A stretch of 64,000 nucleotides of DNA from Betaproteobacteria bacterium. Lineage in GTDB: Bacteria; Pseudomonadota; Gammaproteobacteria; Burkholderiales; SG8-39. The notes beneath the pieces are model-generated. The model did no database searches. It was not told the DNA's origin and was given only the letters and a program-made list of their open reading frames with translations. Positions 33,384 through 42,323 of the stretch are shown here, in pieces. Both the position numbers and the translations under genes were made by a program. The DNA is taken from assembly GCA_016195915.1 (NCBI GenBank), contig JACPYS010000043.1, positions 186,001 to 250,000 on the forward strand. Direction: 5' to 3'. Each line of letters opens with the position of its first letter. The first letter of the stretch is position 1.

Positions 33384-34162
33384 CGCGTACCTCCTCCATC
33401 GATATTGATCAGCGCTCCGGTGATGAACGAAGCCCGCTCCGAGCACAGGAACGCGACCATGCCCGAAATTTCCTCCGGCGTGCCGACGCGGCCGAGCGGT
33501 ACCGTGGCGATCATCTGTGCGAGCACCGCGTCCGCGGCGGCCTCGGTGGTCTTCGCGCCCTGCGCGATGTGATCGTCCCAGCGCGGGGTCTGTACCGGAC
33601 CGGGGTTGATGCCGTTCACCAGGATGTTGTCCGGGGCCAGTTCGTCGGCAAGCGCCTTGGTGAAGTTGAGCAGCGACGCGTTGGCCGCGCCTCCGACCAG
33701 ATACCACGGCCGCGGCTGGTGGCCGCTGCGGCCGATCACGTTGATGATGCGGCCCCAGCGCTGGCGGCGCATGTCGGGGATCACGGCGCGGGCGCATCGC
33801 ACGTAGCCCATCGGCTTCAGGGTGAGCGACTTGAACCAGGTCTCGTCGCTCACGTCGTGGATGCGCCCGGCCGGCGAAGAACCGGCGTTGTTGATCAGGA
33901 TATCGATGCGGCCGAACTCGCGCCGCCCGCTGTCCACGACACGCGCGATGTCGTCGGCAACGCCCATGTTGCCCGCGGCCGCAACGATGCGCGCGCCCGT
34001 CATCTTGGCAATCGCACCCGCAACTGCCGCAAGCCGCTCGCCGTCGCGCGCATTGACAACGACATTGACACCTTCCTGCGCCAGTTCCTGCGCGATCGCC
34101 CGACCGATGCCAAGGCTTGCTCCGGTAACGAGGGCCGTCTTCCCGCCGAGGTCGAGGTTCAC
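33374..34162 (-). CDS. Short-chain dehydrogenase/reductase (SDR)
   Basis: The 262-residue protein has the TGASLGIGRA cofactor motif, NNAGSSPAG and a catalytic region. In the usual YxxxK motif, WYLVGGAANASL carries Tyr but not Lys in the normal place (Tyr-Leu-Val-Gly-Gly instead of YxxxK), so activity is uncertain. It is otherwise full length, ending FITGALINIDGGGTRCI. The GTG at 34162 is chosen because it follows the monooxygenase stop at 34167 by four bases; the longer frame would overlap that gene. Confidence 0.85.
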   Translation of the reverse strand: MNLDLGGKTALVTGASLGIGRAIAQELAQEGVNVVVNARDGERLAAVAGAIAKMTGARIVAAAGNMGVADDIARVVDSGRREFGRIDILINNAGSSPAGRIHDVSDETWFKSLTLKPMGYVRCARAVIPDMRRQRWGRIINVIGRSGHQPRPWYLVGGAANASLLNFTKALADELAPDNILVNGINPGPVQTPRWDDHIAQGAKTTEAAADAVLAQMIATVPLGRVGTPEEISGMVAFLCSERASFITGALINIDGGGTRCI

Positions 34163-34166
34163 GTGG

Positions 34167-35387
34167 TCACCGCTGGTCGCGTGCCCTGTCAGGAACCCGG
34201 ATCCCGTCGTAGAGCCAGGCGACGCCCTCGAAGGAGGGTTTCGCTTTCGGGTCGGCACCCGGACGCGGTGCGAGAAACCAGTTGCGTACCTCCCGCACCA
34301 CACCCGAGGCGTGGTAGATGTCGCCATAGTAGCGCGCGGTCGTCTGCACCCGCGCAGTCCTGAGGTAGCGCTCGTCTTCGTACCATCGGAAAGCGCGCGC
34401 AAAATCGCGGCCGGCGAGTTCGACATACGCAGCCATCACCACCGCGTCCTCGATCGCCATGTTGGCGCCCTGCGCGAGGTATTGCAGCATCGGGTGGGCC
34501 GCATCGCCGAGCAGCGCCACGCGCCCCTTGCTCCAGTGCCGCGCCGGCTCGCGGTCGCACAGCACCCACATCTTCCACACGTTGATCTTCGCGAGCAGCC
34601 GCTGCACTTCCGGCCGCTCGGTGGCGAACTTCTGCCGCAGTTCCTCCGGATCGCCGAAGACGTTCCAGCCTTCCTCGTACTTGTCGCTGTGGAACACTGC
34701 AACCAGGTTGTAGAGCTCGCCGCGGCGCAACGGGTAGTGCACCAGGTGCGTCTTCGGCCCGGCCCACAGCACGACGTTGTTCTGCCACAGGTCATCGGGC
34801 ACCTCTGCGCGCGGAAGCACCGCGCGGTAGGCGATGTGCCCCGAAACGCGCGGCTTGCCGTCGCCGAGCATCTGTTCGCGGACGCACGACCACAGCCCGT
34901 CGGCGCCGATCAGCGCGCACCCCTGAGCAGCCTCTGCGCCGTCGAGGTGCAGCACCACGCCGTCACCGCGCTCTTCGTAGCCGAGCGCCTTCCTGGATTC
35001 GATCAACTCCACGCCCCGCTCGCGCTGGCAGGCCTCGAGGATCACCCGGTGCAGGTCGCCGCGGTGGATCACCCCGTACGGATAGCCGCGGAAGCGCTCG
35101 CGAAAGGCTTCGCTCCCCACGGGCATGCGGACCACTTCGTCGCCGGTGATCCCGTCCATCATCACCAGGTTCGCTGGATGCACCGCGTATCGCTCGATCG
35201 CCTCGGTGAGACCGAGCAGCTCGAACATGTGAAATACGTTCGGGCCGAGCTGGATGCCCGCGCCGATTTCCGTGAATTCCGAGCCTTGCTCGAACACGCG
35301 TATCTCGATGCCCCGGCGCGCGAGCGCCAGTGCTGCTGCAAGACCGCCGATTCCGCCGCCCACCACCAACACCGGGTCGCGTTTCAT
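34167..35387 (-). CDS. FAD-dependent aromatic-ring monooxygenase (3-hydroxybenzoate 6-hydroxylase-like)
   Basis: The 406-residue flavoprotein has the dinucleotide motif VVGGGIGGLAAALAL, the DG segment LIGADGLWSCVREQM and the GD motif VALLGDAAHPMLQYLAQGANMAIEDA. The sequence is closest in style to salicylate and 3-hydroxybenzoate hydroxylases, which use NAD(P)H and O2 to add a hydroxyl to the ring. GGAGGGAAAT precedes the ATG at 35387, 15 bases after the FMN oxidase gene. Gentisate or catechol dioxygenase genes are not in the window. Confidence 0.88.
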   Translation of the reverse strand: MKRDPVLVVGGGIGGLAAALALARRGIEIRVFEQGSEFTEIGAGIQLGPNVFHMFELLGLTEAIERYAVHPANLVMMDGITGDEVVRMPVGSEAFRERFRGYPYGVIHRGDLHRVILEACQRERGVELIESRKALGYEERGDGVVLHLDGAEAAQGCALIGADGLWSCVREQMLGDGKPRVSGHIAYRAVLPRAEVPDDLWQNNVVLWAGPKTHLVHYPLRRGELYNLVAVFHSDKYEEGWNVFGDPEELRQKFATERPEVQRLLAKINVWKMWVLCDREPARHWSKGRVALLGDAAHPMLQYLAQGANMAIEDAVVMAAYVELAGRDFARAFRWYEDERYLRTARVQTTARYYGDIYHASGVVREVRNWFLAPRPGADPKAKPSFEGVAWLYDGIRVPDRARDQR

Positions 35388-35402
35388 GCGCGATTTCCCT
35401 CC

Positions 35403-36554
35403 TCAGCTTGCAATCAGGTCCGAAGTGATCTCGCCGATCGAGGCAGCGCCGCAAAGCTGCATCGTGCGCACCAGTTCGTCGGTGAGTATTGCCAGGGCGC
35501 GCCGCGCGCCGGGCTCTCCCGCCGCCGCGACGCCGAACAGCGTTGCGCTGCCGATCGCAACCGCCTGAGCGCCAAGCGCGCAGGCCTTCACCGCGTCGGA
35601 GCCTCGCCACACGCCGGAATCGAGCACGATCGGCACCCGCCCCCCGACCGCCGCCGCGACCGAAGGCAGCAGGTCTATGGGCGCGGCAGCACCATCGAGC
35701 TGGCGGCCGCCGTGGTTGGAGAGCCACAGCCCGTCGACGCCGGTGCGTATCAGTCGCTCGGCGTCGTCGGCGCGCGCCACGCCTTTGACGATCAGCTTCC
35801 CCTTCCAGGTGTCGCGCAGTCGCGCCACGTCTTCGAAACTCAACGACGCATCGATATCGCGCCCCACGGACGAAGCGATCGCATCGGCGCTCGCTTTTCC
35901 CGGCGGCACCAGGCCCCGCAGGTTTTCGAATGCCGGGACGCCCCGCGTCACGACGTTCCACGACCAGTGGAGTTTGGTGCACGCCTGGAGAATGTGCGTC
36001 AGCCCGAGGCGGAACGGCACTTCGAAATGGTTGCGGAAATCGCGCTCGCGCTTGCCGCCCGTCGCGAGGTCTGCAGTAATCACCAGCGCCTCGCACCCCG
36101 CTGCCGCTGCGCGCGCAACCAGCTTCGCGGTGTAATCGCGGTCGTACAGCACATACAGCTGAAACCACAAGCGTCCGCCGGCCTGTTCGGCGATGTGCTC
36201 CACCGTGGCGGTGGTCGCGGTCGAGAGCGTGCATGGGATGCCGAAGGCGTTCGCCGCCCGCGCGAGAGCGACATCGCCGCCCGGCCACGAAAATCCGGCG
36301 CCGCCGGTGGGCGCGATGACCAAGGGCAGGTTCGCCGCGGCGCCGAGGATCTCGCATCCGGTGCTGACCCGCGAGACGTCGCGCAGCACTTTCGGCGCGA
36401 AACGCAGCCGTTCGAACGCTGCGCGATTGCCTTGCAGGCTCAATTCGTCCTCCGCTCCGCCATCGTAGTAATCGAACACCATGCGCGGCAGGCGGCGGCG
36501 CGCGAGACGGCGCAGGTCTTCGATGTTATATGCGCGGGCGAGGTCGGCGGCCAT
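35403..36554 (-). CDS. FMN-dependent alpha-hydroxy-acid oxidase/dehydrogenase
   Basis: The 383-residue enzyme has the family's YYDGGAEDELSLQGNRAAF, the QLYVLYDRDYT segment and the catalytic SNHGGRQLDGAAAP (His and Arg), then VPIVLDSGVWRGSDAVKA. Members oxidise L-lactate, mandelate or glycolate to oxo-acids. The ATG at 36554 matches the usual N-terminus and gives normal length; the open frame to 37064 is antisense to the beta-propeller gene. It starts the minus-strand operon; mandelate or a similar aryl-hydroxyacid is plausible given the hydroxylase next to it. Confidence 0.88.
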   Translation of the reverse strand: MAADLARAYNIEDLRRLARRRLPRMVFDYYDGGAEDELSLQGNRAAFERLRFAPKVLRDVSRVSTGCEILGAAANLPLVIAPTGGAGFSWPGGDVALARAANAFGIPCTLSTATTATVEHIAEQAGGRLWFQLYVLYDRDYTAKLVARAAAAGCEALVITADLATGGKRERDFRNHFEVPFRLGLTHILQACTKLHWSWNVVTRGVPAFENLRGLVPPGKASADAIASSVGRDIDASLSFEDVARLRDTWKGKLIVKGVARADDAERLIRTGVDGLWLSNHGGRQLDGAAAPIDLLPSVAAAVGGRVPIVLDSGVWRGSDAVKACALGAQAVAIGSATLFGVAAAGEPGARRALAILTDELVRTMQLCGAASIGEITSDLIAS

Positions 36555-36647
36555 GGAGCGGGTGAAGTTTAGCCGATCGCCCTGCGGCGCGGACTTCCTC
36601 GAGCGCAGCGCGGCGAGCATAATTGCGCCTTTGCCAAGGAGGGGCGC

Positions 36648-37799
36648 ATGAAAACCATCGCTATCGCATTGCTTGCCGCAGGCGTCACGCTCGCGCCGCT
36701 CGCTCGCGCGCAGCTCGCCGTTTCCGCCAATGACAACAAAGTGGTGCTCGACAACGGTACGGTCAAGACAGTCGCGAACCCGGCGCCGGACACGGTGTCG
36801 ATCATCGATCTCGGCACTTATCCTCCGAAGCTGCTGGCCGAACTCGCCGTACCGGCCAGCGTGGTCGGTCCCCCGCTGTCGGTCGCCCTCGCACCCGACG
36901 AGTCGATCGCTCTCGTCACCTCGGCGGAAAAAATAGACCCGAAGGACCCGACCAAGAGGATTCCGGACAACCGGGTAAGCGTGATCGACCTCAAGGCCTC
37001 GCCGCCGCGAGTGATTGCGACGCTCGAGGCGGGCGCCGGTGCGGCCGGCGTCTCCATCAACCACGCGGGCAAACTCGCCATCGTGGCAAATCGCGCCGAG
37101 GGTACGGTGTCGACCTTCAGCATTTCAGGCAAAACGGTGACGCACACCGGCAAGATCAAGCTCGGCGAAGCGACGTCCGGGCCGAGCCATGTCGTATTCA
37201 CCCCTGATGACAAGCGCGCATTGGTAACGCGCGACGGCGACAACGGCCTGACGATGCTTGCGATCGATGGCGGCAAGGTGAGCGCGACCAACCGGACCTT
37301 CTACGCCGGCCTGCGGCCCTACGGCGCGGATATCAGCCCGCGGGGAGACATCGCGGTGGTCGCCAACGTCGGCCGCAATTTCGGCGACGCGGATACCGTC
37401 AGCGTAATCGACCTGCGCGCAAATCCCCCGCGCACCGTCGATACCATTACCGTCGGCGCGACACCGGAGGGCATCAAGATGTCCCCGGACGGCAAGTTCG
37501 TCGCCGTGGTGATCCACAACGGCACCGGCAAGCCGGTCGATTCCCCTTTCTACAACCCGTTCGGCAAATTGCTGCTCTACGCGGTGAACGGCACGCGCCT
37601 TTCCAAGACCTCCGAGGAGCGCATCGGCCGCTGGTCGCAGGGCATCGCCTTCTCGCAGGATTCGAAGACGGTGCTGGTGCAGAACATGGTGGAGAAGAAC
37701 ATCCAGGTGTTCCGCATCGAAGGGGATGAACTGCGCGAGACGCTGCATCGAATCCCGCTCAAAGGAGGTGGCGCTGCGATCCGGACCGCGGAGAAATAG
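36648..37799 (+). CDS. Periplasmic YncE-like beta-propeller protein
   Basis: The 383-residue protein has a signal peptide (ending PLARAQLAV) and blades of the 40-residue YVTN type: VSIIDLGTYPPK, VSVIDLKASPPR, VSTFSISGK and VSVIDLRANPPRTVDTI. Such seven-bladed propellers are exported, and some are lactonases or haem-nitrite related. The catalytic residues of lactonases were not identifiable. AGGAGGGGC precedes the ATG. It is divergent from the FMN oxidase operon and adjacent to the DapA-family gene. Confidence 0.85.
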   Translation: MKTIAIALLAAGVTLAPLARAQLAVSANDNKVVLDNGTVKTVANPAPDTVSIIDLGTYPPKLLAELAVPASVVGPPLSVALAPDESIALVTSAEKIDPKDPTKRIPDNRVSVIDLKASPPRVIATLEAGAGAAGVSINHAGKLAIVANRAEGTVSTFSISGKTVTHTGKIKLGEATSGPSHVVFTPDDKRALVTRDGDNGLTMLAIDGGKVSATNRTFYAGLRPYGADISPRGDIAVVANVGRNFGDADTVSVIDLRANPPRTVDTITVGATPEGIKMSPDGKFVAVVIHNGTGKPVDSPFYNPFGKLLLYAVNGTRLSKTSEERIGRWSQGIAFSQDSKTVLVQNMVEKNIQVFRIEGDELRETLHRIPLKGGGAAIRTAEK

Positions 37800-37801
37800 G
37801 C

Positions 37802-38716
37802 ATGGCGAAGCGCATCGAAGGCGTGCTCTCCCCGGTCGTCACGCCGTTCCGGGCCGATCTGTCACCCGACCCGGACCGATTCGCGCGCCACTGCAAATGG
37901 CTGATGCGCTCGGGCTGCTCGGGGCTCGCGGTGTTCGGCACGAACAGCGAGGCGAACTCGATGTCGGTCGAGGAAAAGCTCGTGCTGCTCGATGCGCTGG
38001 TGAGTGGCGGCGTGCCCGCGTCTGCGCTGATGCCGGGCACGGGATGCTGCGCCCTGACCGACTCGGTGAAGCTGACCCGCGAGGCGGTGCGCATGGGCTG
38101 CGGCGGCGTGCTGATGCTGCCGCCGTTCTACTACAAGGGCGTATCCGACGAAGGACTGTACCGCAACTACGCCGAGGTGATCGAACGCGTGGGCGACGAC
38201 CGGCTGCGCGTTTACCTGTACCACATTCCGCCCGTGTCGCAGGTGCCGATCACGCTCGCGCTGATCGACCGGCTGCTCGGCAAGTTCCCCGGCATCGTCG
38301 CGGGCGCGAAGGACTCCTCGGGCGATTGGGCAAACACCAAGGCCATGCTCGATGCGTTCAAGGACCGCGGCTTTGACGTGTTCGCCGGCAGCGAGGTGTT
38401 CCTGCTGGACAACATGCGCGCAGGAGGAAAGGGCTGCATCACAGCCACCGGCAACGTCAACCCGGGAGCTATCGACCGCGTATTCCGCAACTGGGGTTCG
38501 CCCGAAGCCGACAAGCTTCAGGCCGGCATCACGGCGACACGCAAGATCGTGCAGAAGCTGCCGATGATCCCGGCGCTCAAGGCCATCGTCGCGCACTTTG
38601 CCAACGATCCGCAGTGGCGCAGCATGCGCCCGCCGCTCACCGAACTCACGCAGGCCGAGGAGTCCGGGCTGATCACTGAGTTGAAGGCAAGCGGATTCTC
38701 GATGCCGGGCATCTAG
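37802..38716 (+). CDS. Dihydrodipicolinate synthase family aldolase
   Basis: The 304-residue TIM-barrel has the Schiff-base lysine in IVAGAKDSSGDW, the tyrosine in VYLYHIPPVS and FGTNSEANSM for the pyruvate-binding GTTGE-like loop. It is a class I aldolase or lyase acting on 2-oxo-acids; the deviations from DapA (FGTNSEA) suggest a catabolic enzyme rather than lysine synthesis. It begins three bases after the propeller gene, so both share a transcript. Confidence 0.87.
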   Translation: MAKRIEGVLSPVVTPFRADLSPDPDRFARHCKWLMRSGCSGLAVFGTNSEANSMSVEEKLVLLDALVSGGVPASALMPGTGCCALTDSVKLTREAVRMGCGGVLMLPPFYYKGVSDEGLYRNYAEVIERVGDDRLRVYLYHIPPVSQVPITLALIDRLLGKFPGIVAGAKDSSGDWANTKAMLDAFKDRGFDVFAGSEVFLLDNMRAGGKGCITATGNVNPGAIDRVFRNWGSPEADKLQAGITATRKIVQKLPMIPALKAIVAHFANDPQWRSMRPPLTELTQAEESGLITELKASGFSMPGI

Positions 38717-40404
38717 GGATCGCCCAGCGCGAACCAGAAGCTCGCGCCCTGGCCGGGGATCGCCTGCGCCCACACGCGGCCGCCCTGCCGCCGGATTGCG
38801 CGGGCCACCGTCGCCAGGCCGGTGGCGGCGCCCTCGAACTCCTGCGCGGGGTGCAGCCGCTCGAACGGCTCGAACAGCCGGGCGGCGCCGGCCATGTCGA
38901 AGCCTGCGCCGTTGTCGCGTACGAAGTAGGCCGTCCCGGATGCCTCACGCCGCGCACCGAACTCAATGCGCGGCCGCGTCGAGTGCGCGGTGAACTTCCA
39001 GGCGTTCTCGATCAGGTTCGTGAGCACGAGGCGCATCAGCGCGCTGTCGGCCTCGACCGTCATCCCCGGCTCGATCACCGCCTCGACCTCTCGGCCGGGC
39101 GCCGCGGCGCGCAACTGCGCCAAGGCTTCCTCCGCCAGGGCGCTGAGATCGACGTCCTCGCGCCGCAGCTCCCTGCGGTTGATGCGTGAAAGCTCGAGCA
39201 GGCCGTCGAGCATTTCTCCCATTGCGAGCGCGCGGCGGCGGATGCGCGCCGCGCTCGAAGCGAGCTCCGGTGCAAGCGTTGCGCCCGCCTCTTCCCCGAT
39301 CAATTGTGCAAACGCGTTGAGAGCGCGCAGCGGCGTGCGAAGGTTGTGCGCGGCGGCGTAGGTAAACGCCTCGAGTTCGAGAATCGCTGCGCGCAACGCC
39401 GCCGTGCGCTCGGATACGACGGCTTCGAGCTCGAAGTTCAGGCGCTCCAGTTCCCGCTCGGCCGCGCGTTCATCGCTCACGTCCACGAGGATGATGAGTA
39501 CGAACTGTTCCGCCCCGGCGCCGAACAAGACCGCGCTGCACAGGACTTCGACGCGCCCCCCGCCCGGGCGCTCGAGGGTGTAGGCCTGGTCGTTGAACCC
39601 GGAACTGCGGCGCAACGCGTCGATCCATTCAGCCGGCAGGACCGACGAACCGACCAGCCGGTCGAATGCCGCATTGGCCTCGACCTTTTCCGGCACCTCG
39701 ATGTCGCGGTAGATGGCGATCGCATCGGGGCTGGCGCGGAATGCGATCGCAAAACGCGCTTCCGCCTCGCGCAGCGCTTCGTCGGCGCGTTCGCGCTCCG
39801 CGAGTTCCACCGCAAGTTGACCGGCCGCATCGGCCTCGGCACCGGCGCTGGCGATCAACTGTCCGGTCATGCGCCCGACCGCCGCAATCACAATCGTGGC
39901 AACGCCGACGAAGATCACGAGGCTTGTGATCCAGTTGACGACCTGGCCGAAATAGGCGCCTGCGTTGAACCCTGCGCCCAACCAACCCGATCGCCAGCCC
40001 AGCCATGCGCCAGCCATCGAAATCATGCCGCAGGCCAGCGCCGACCAACCCGGCGCAGCGCCAAGCAGGAGGGCCGTCAGCGCGCAAAACGCGAGGAGCA
40101 TCGGCACTCCGCTGCCCAGAAGGCCGAACGAGGTCAATCCGATCATCCCGGCGGCGTAAGATCCGCCGATGATCAGTGCAAGTTGCAATCGCGGCGCGAG
40201 ACGCCGGCGAAGCAGGTAGCCCGCGACGAACAGCGCGTATACCCCTGGACCCGCAACATGCACGACTTGCAGTCCTGTGGAATGCGCCCGCGCGAGCGAC
40301 GCGGCAAGCATCGCTGCACCAACCAGGACCGCCAGCCGCAGCACGTATCGCGTTACGTCTTCGCGCAGTTCCGCGACGATTGCCTCGTGCACCGCCCGCG
40401 TCAC
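38713..40404 (-). CDS. Membrane histidine kinase with intact phospho-His but degenerate G2 box
   Basis: The 563-residue protein has about six membrane segments (residues 20-180), a PAS-like part (about 215-310), a coiled coil and a transmitter. The H box is AYAAAHNLRTPLRAL with His353, and the N box is NLIENAWKFT and the G1 box DNGAGFDM, all intact. The G2 box reads EGAATGLA (525-531) where EGTGIGLA is normal, so the second glycine of the GxGxG loop is gone. The GTG at 40404 overlaps the paralogue's stop (GTGA) with AGGAAGG upstream; the longer frame overlaps that gene. No receiver gene is adjacent. Confidence 0.88.
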   Translation of the reverse strand: MTRAVHEAIVAELREDVTRYVLRLAVLVGAAMLAASLARAHSTGLQVVHVAGPGVYALFVAGYLLRRRLAPRLQLALIIGGSYAAGMIGLTSFGLLGSGVPMLLAFCALTALLLGAAPGWSALACGMISMAGAWLGWRSGWLGAGFNAGAYFGQVVNWITSLVIFVGVATIVIAAVGRMTGQLIASAGAEADAAGQLAVELAERERADEALREAEARFAIAFRASPDAIAIYRDIEVPEKVEANAAFDRLVGSSVLPAEWIDALRRSSGFNDQAYTLERPGGGRVEVLCSAVLFGAGAEQFVLIILVDVSDERAAERELERLNFELEAVVSERTAALRAAILELEAFTYAAAHNLRTPLRALNAFAQLIGEEAGATLAPELASSAARIRRRALAMGEMLDGLLELSRINRRELRREDVDLSALAEEALAQLRAAAPGREVEAVIEPGMTVEADSALMRLVLTNLIENAWKFTAHSTRPRIEFGARREASGTAYFVRDNGAGFDMAGAARLFEPFERLHPAQEFEGAATGLATVARAIRRQGGRVWAQAIPGQGASFWFALGDP

Positions 40405-42185
40405 GGCGGGTCCTTCCTGCGCACGAGCGATGGCGGTTCCACGGGCGAGGGATCGAAGGTGAACCAGAACGTCGCTCCCAGGCCGGTGTTTGCCTCCGCC
40501 CACACGCGCCCGTCCTGATGTTGCAGGGCCCGTGCCACGGTCGCCAGGCCGATACCAGTGCCTTCGAACTCGCGCGGCGGATGCAGGCGCTCGAACGGAT
40601 GGAACAACTTGGCGGCGTAGACCATGTCGAAGCCTGCTCCGTTATCCCGCACGAAATAGGCCATCCCGGACCCCACGCGCCGCGCGCCGAATTCGATGCG
40701 CGGCCGCGGCGTACGCGCGGTGAATTTCCACGCGTTGTCGAGCAGGTTCGCCAACACCAGGCGCATCAACGAGCGGTCGGCCAGAACCACCACCCCGTGC
40801 TCGATCGCCGCCTCGACATCGCGACCGGGTTCCGCTTTGCGCAACTGCGCCAGCGCCTGGTCGGCCAACGCGCTCAGATCGACGCTCTCGCGCCGCACCT
40901 CCTGCCGATTGATCCGTGTCAGCGCCACAAGTCCGTCGATCAGGCCGCCCGCGTCGCGAACCGCGCCGCGCACCCGGTCCAGATCGGCACGCGCTGCGCC
41001 CGTCAAGGCGCCGGTGCCTGTGGCGCCGCGCAGGAGGAGTTCGTCCGCCTGGATTGCGTGCAGAGGTCCGGCGAAATCCTGCGACACTGCGGAGACGAAT
41101 CTTTCCAACTCGCCCTTTACCCCTTCGAGCTGCCGTGTCCGCGCGAGTACGCGCCGTTCGAGTTCGCCGCGCATCTCGCCCAATTTCCGCGCGGTACCCT
41201 GCTGCGGCGACACGTCGCGCACATTGGTGAGCAAGACCGCTCTGCCTTCGAGGACGATGCGCACGGCCGTGCATGCGACATCCTTCTGCGATCCGAAAAC
41301 CGCGCGCATGCGCGTGCGCAGGCCGAGACCCGCCTTCGCGCCGCGCAATGCGCCAGGCACATTCGCATCAGGCCACATGCCGAGTTCGAGCTCGCTGCGC
41401 CCGACCAGCCCCGCACGCGTCAGTCCGGTCAGATGTTCGAACGACGGATTGACTTCGAGAATCCTGCCGCCTTCCCATTCCGACAGCATGAGCGAGCGTG
41501 GATTGGTTTCGAATGCCAGCTGGAAACGCTCCCGGCTCGTGCGCAGCGCCTGCTCCGATCGGCGGCGTTCGTCGATTTCAGCGGCAAGCGCCTGCCGCGT
41601 ATTGCGTTCGGCGCGGATACGCTCCACGAGACGCCCGCGCAGCAGCGACACCTGCGCGGTCACGATGCCTCCAGTCGCCGCGAACGTCGCAATCGCCGCC
41701 AGCCACGAAGACGGCGCAGCCAGGTAGTCGCCGGGGTCGAAACCGTATTCGTGCCACCCCGCATGGGTGGCGTAGCCCACTGCCGCAAACACCGCCACGC
41801 ACGCCGCTAGAACTCCAAACCCACCCAGGGTGCCGAGCATGACCGCCGCAAGCAGGCAGCTGCCGAGGTACGCCGGAACGCTGTTGCCGACGATGCCCCA
41901 ATCGAGCAACCCGGCCGTCGACGCAGCCACCAAAAGCGCGAGCAGAAAACCGACCGAGATCGAGCGCGGGAGCCGGTGAAGATTGCGACCCATCACCACC
42001 ACCACCGCGTATGCGAGGGCGTAGATCCCGTAGAGAGGTTTCCACCCGGTATCGAGATAGCGCGCGAAGTTGCCGAGGATCAGCAAGGCACCGAGCGCCG
42101 TGCAAATCGCATAGCCCTGGCGCAGCAGGTCCGACCGGATCGAGACCAGCGTCTCTGGCGAAGCCTCGCGGGCGGATAGGGGCAT
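40401..42185 (-). CDS. Membrane histidine kinase lacking the phosphoacceptor histidine
   Basis: The 594-residue protein has about six membrane segments, a PAS-like domain (about 220-330) and a transmitter. The H box reads SAVSQDFAGPLHAIQ; the position of the phosphoacceptor His is Gln369. The ATP-binding part is fully intact: NLLDNAWKFT, DNGAGFDM and EGTGIGLATVARAL. The start ATG 42185 (GGGAG upstream) is preferred over the in-frame TTG at 42212. It overlaps the next kinase gene and is about as similar to it as a recent paralogue, with the same FVRDNGAGFDM and FERLHP text. Confidence 0.88.
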   Translation of the reverse strand: MPLSAREASPETLVSIRSDLLRQGYAICTALGALLILGNFARYLDTGWKPLYGIYALAYAVVVVMGRNLHRLPRSISVGFLLALLVAASTAGLLDWGIVGNSVPAYLGSCLLAAVMLGTLGGFGVLAACVAVFAAVGYATHAGWHEYGFDPGDYLAAPSSWLAAIATFAATGGIVTAQVSLLRGRLVERIRAERNTRQALAAEIDERRRSEQALRTSRERFQLAFETNPRSLMLSEWEGGRILEVNPSFEHLTGLTRAGLVGRSELELGMWPDANVPGALRGAKAGLGLRTRMRAVFGSQKDVACTAVRIVLEGRAVLLTNVRDVSPQQGTARKLGEMRGELERRVLARTRQLEGVKGELERFVSAVSQDFAGPLHAIQADELLLRGATGTGALTGAARADLDRVRGAVRDAGGLIDGLVALTRINRQEVRRESVDLSALADQALAQLRKAEPGRDVEAAIEHGVVVLADRSLMRLVLANLLDNAWKFTARTPRPRIEFGARRVGSGMAYFVRDNGAGFDMVYAAKLFHPFERLHPPREFEGTGIGLATVARALQHQDGRVWAEANTGLGATFWFTFDPSPVEPPSLVRRKDPP

Positions 42186-42323
42186 TGGGACGGATGGCTC
42201 CCGCGGCTGCAAACGGCGGGCGGATGCGCAATGATACCTTTGGCACGCGGCGTGGCTGCGCGGAAACTGCGCTTTCCTCCGAGGCGAGTTCGCGCGATCC
42301 CGGCAATCGAATTAGGATACCCC

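Noticed and set aside
34963-36357. Long minus-strand frame of 464 codons overlapping the monooxygenase and FMN oxidase genes
   Set aside because: It runs across two real genes in another frame and its product is arginine/alanine-rich with no motif.
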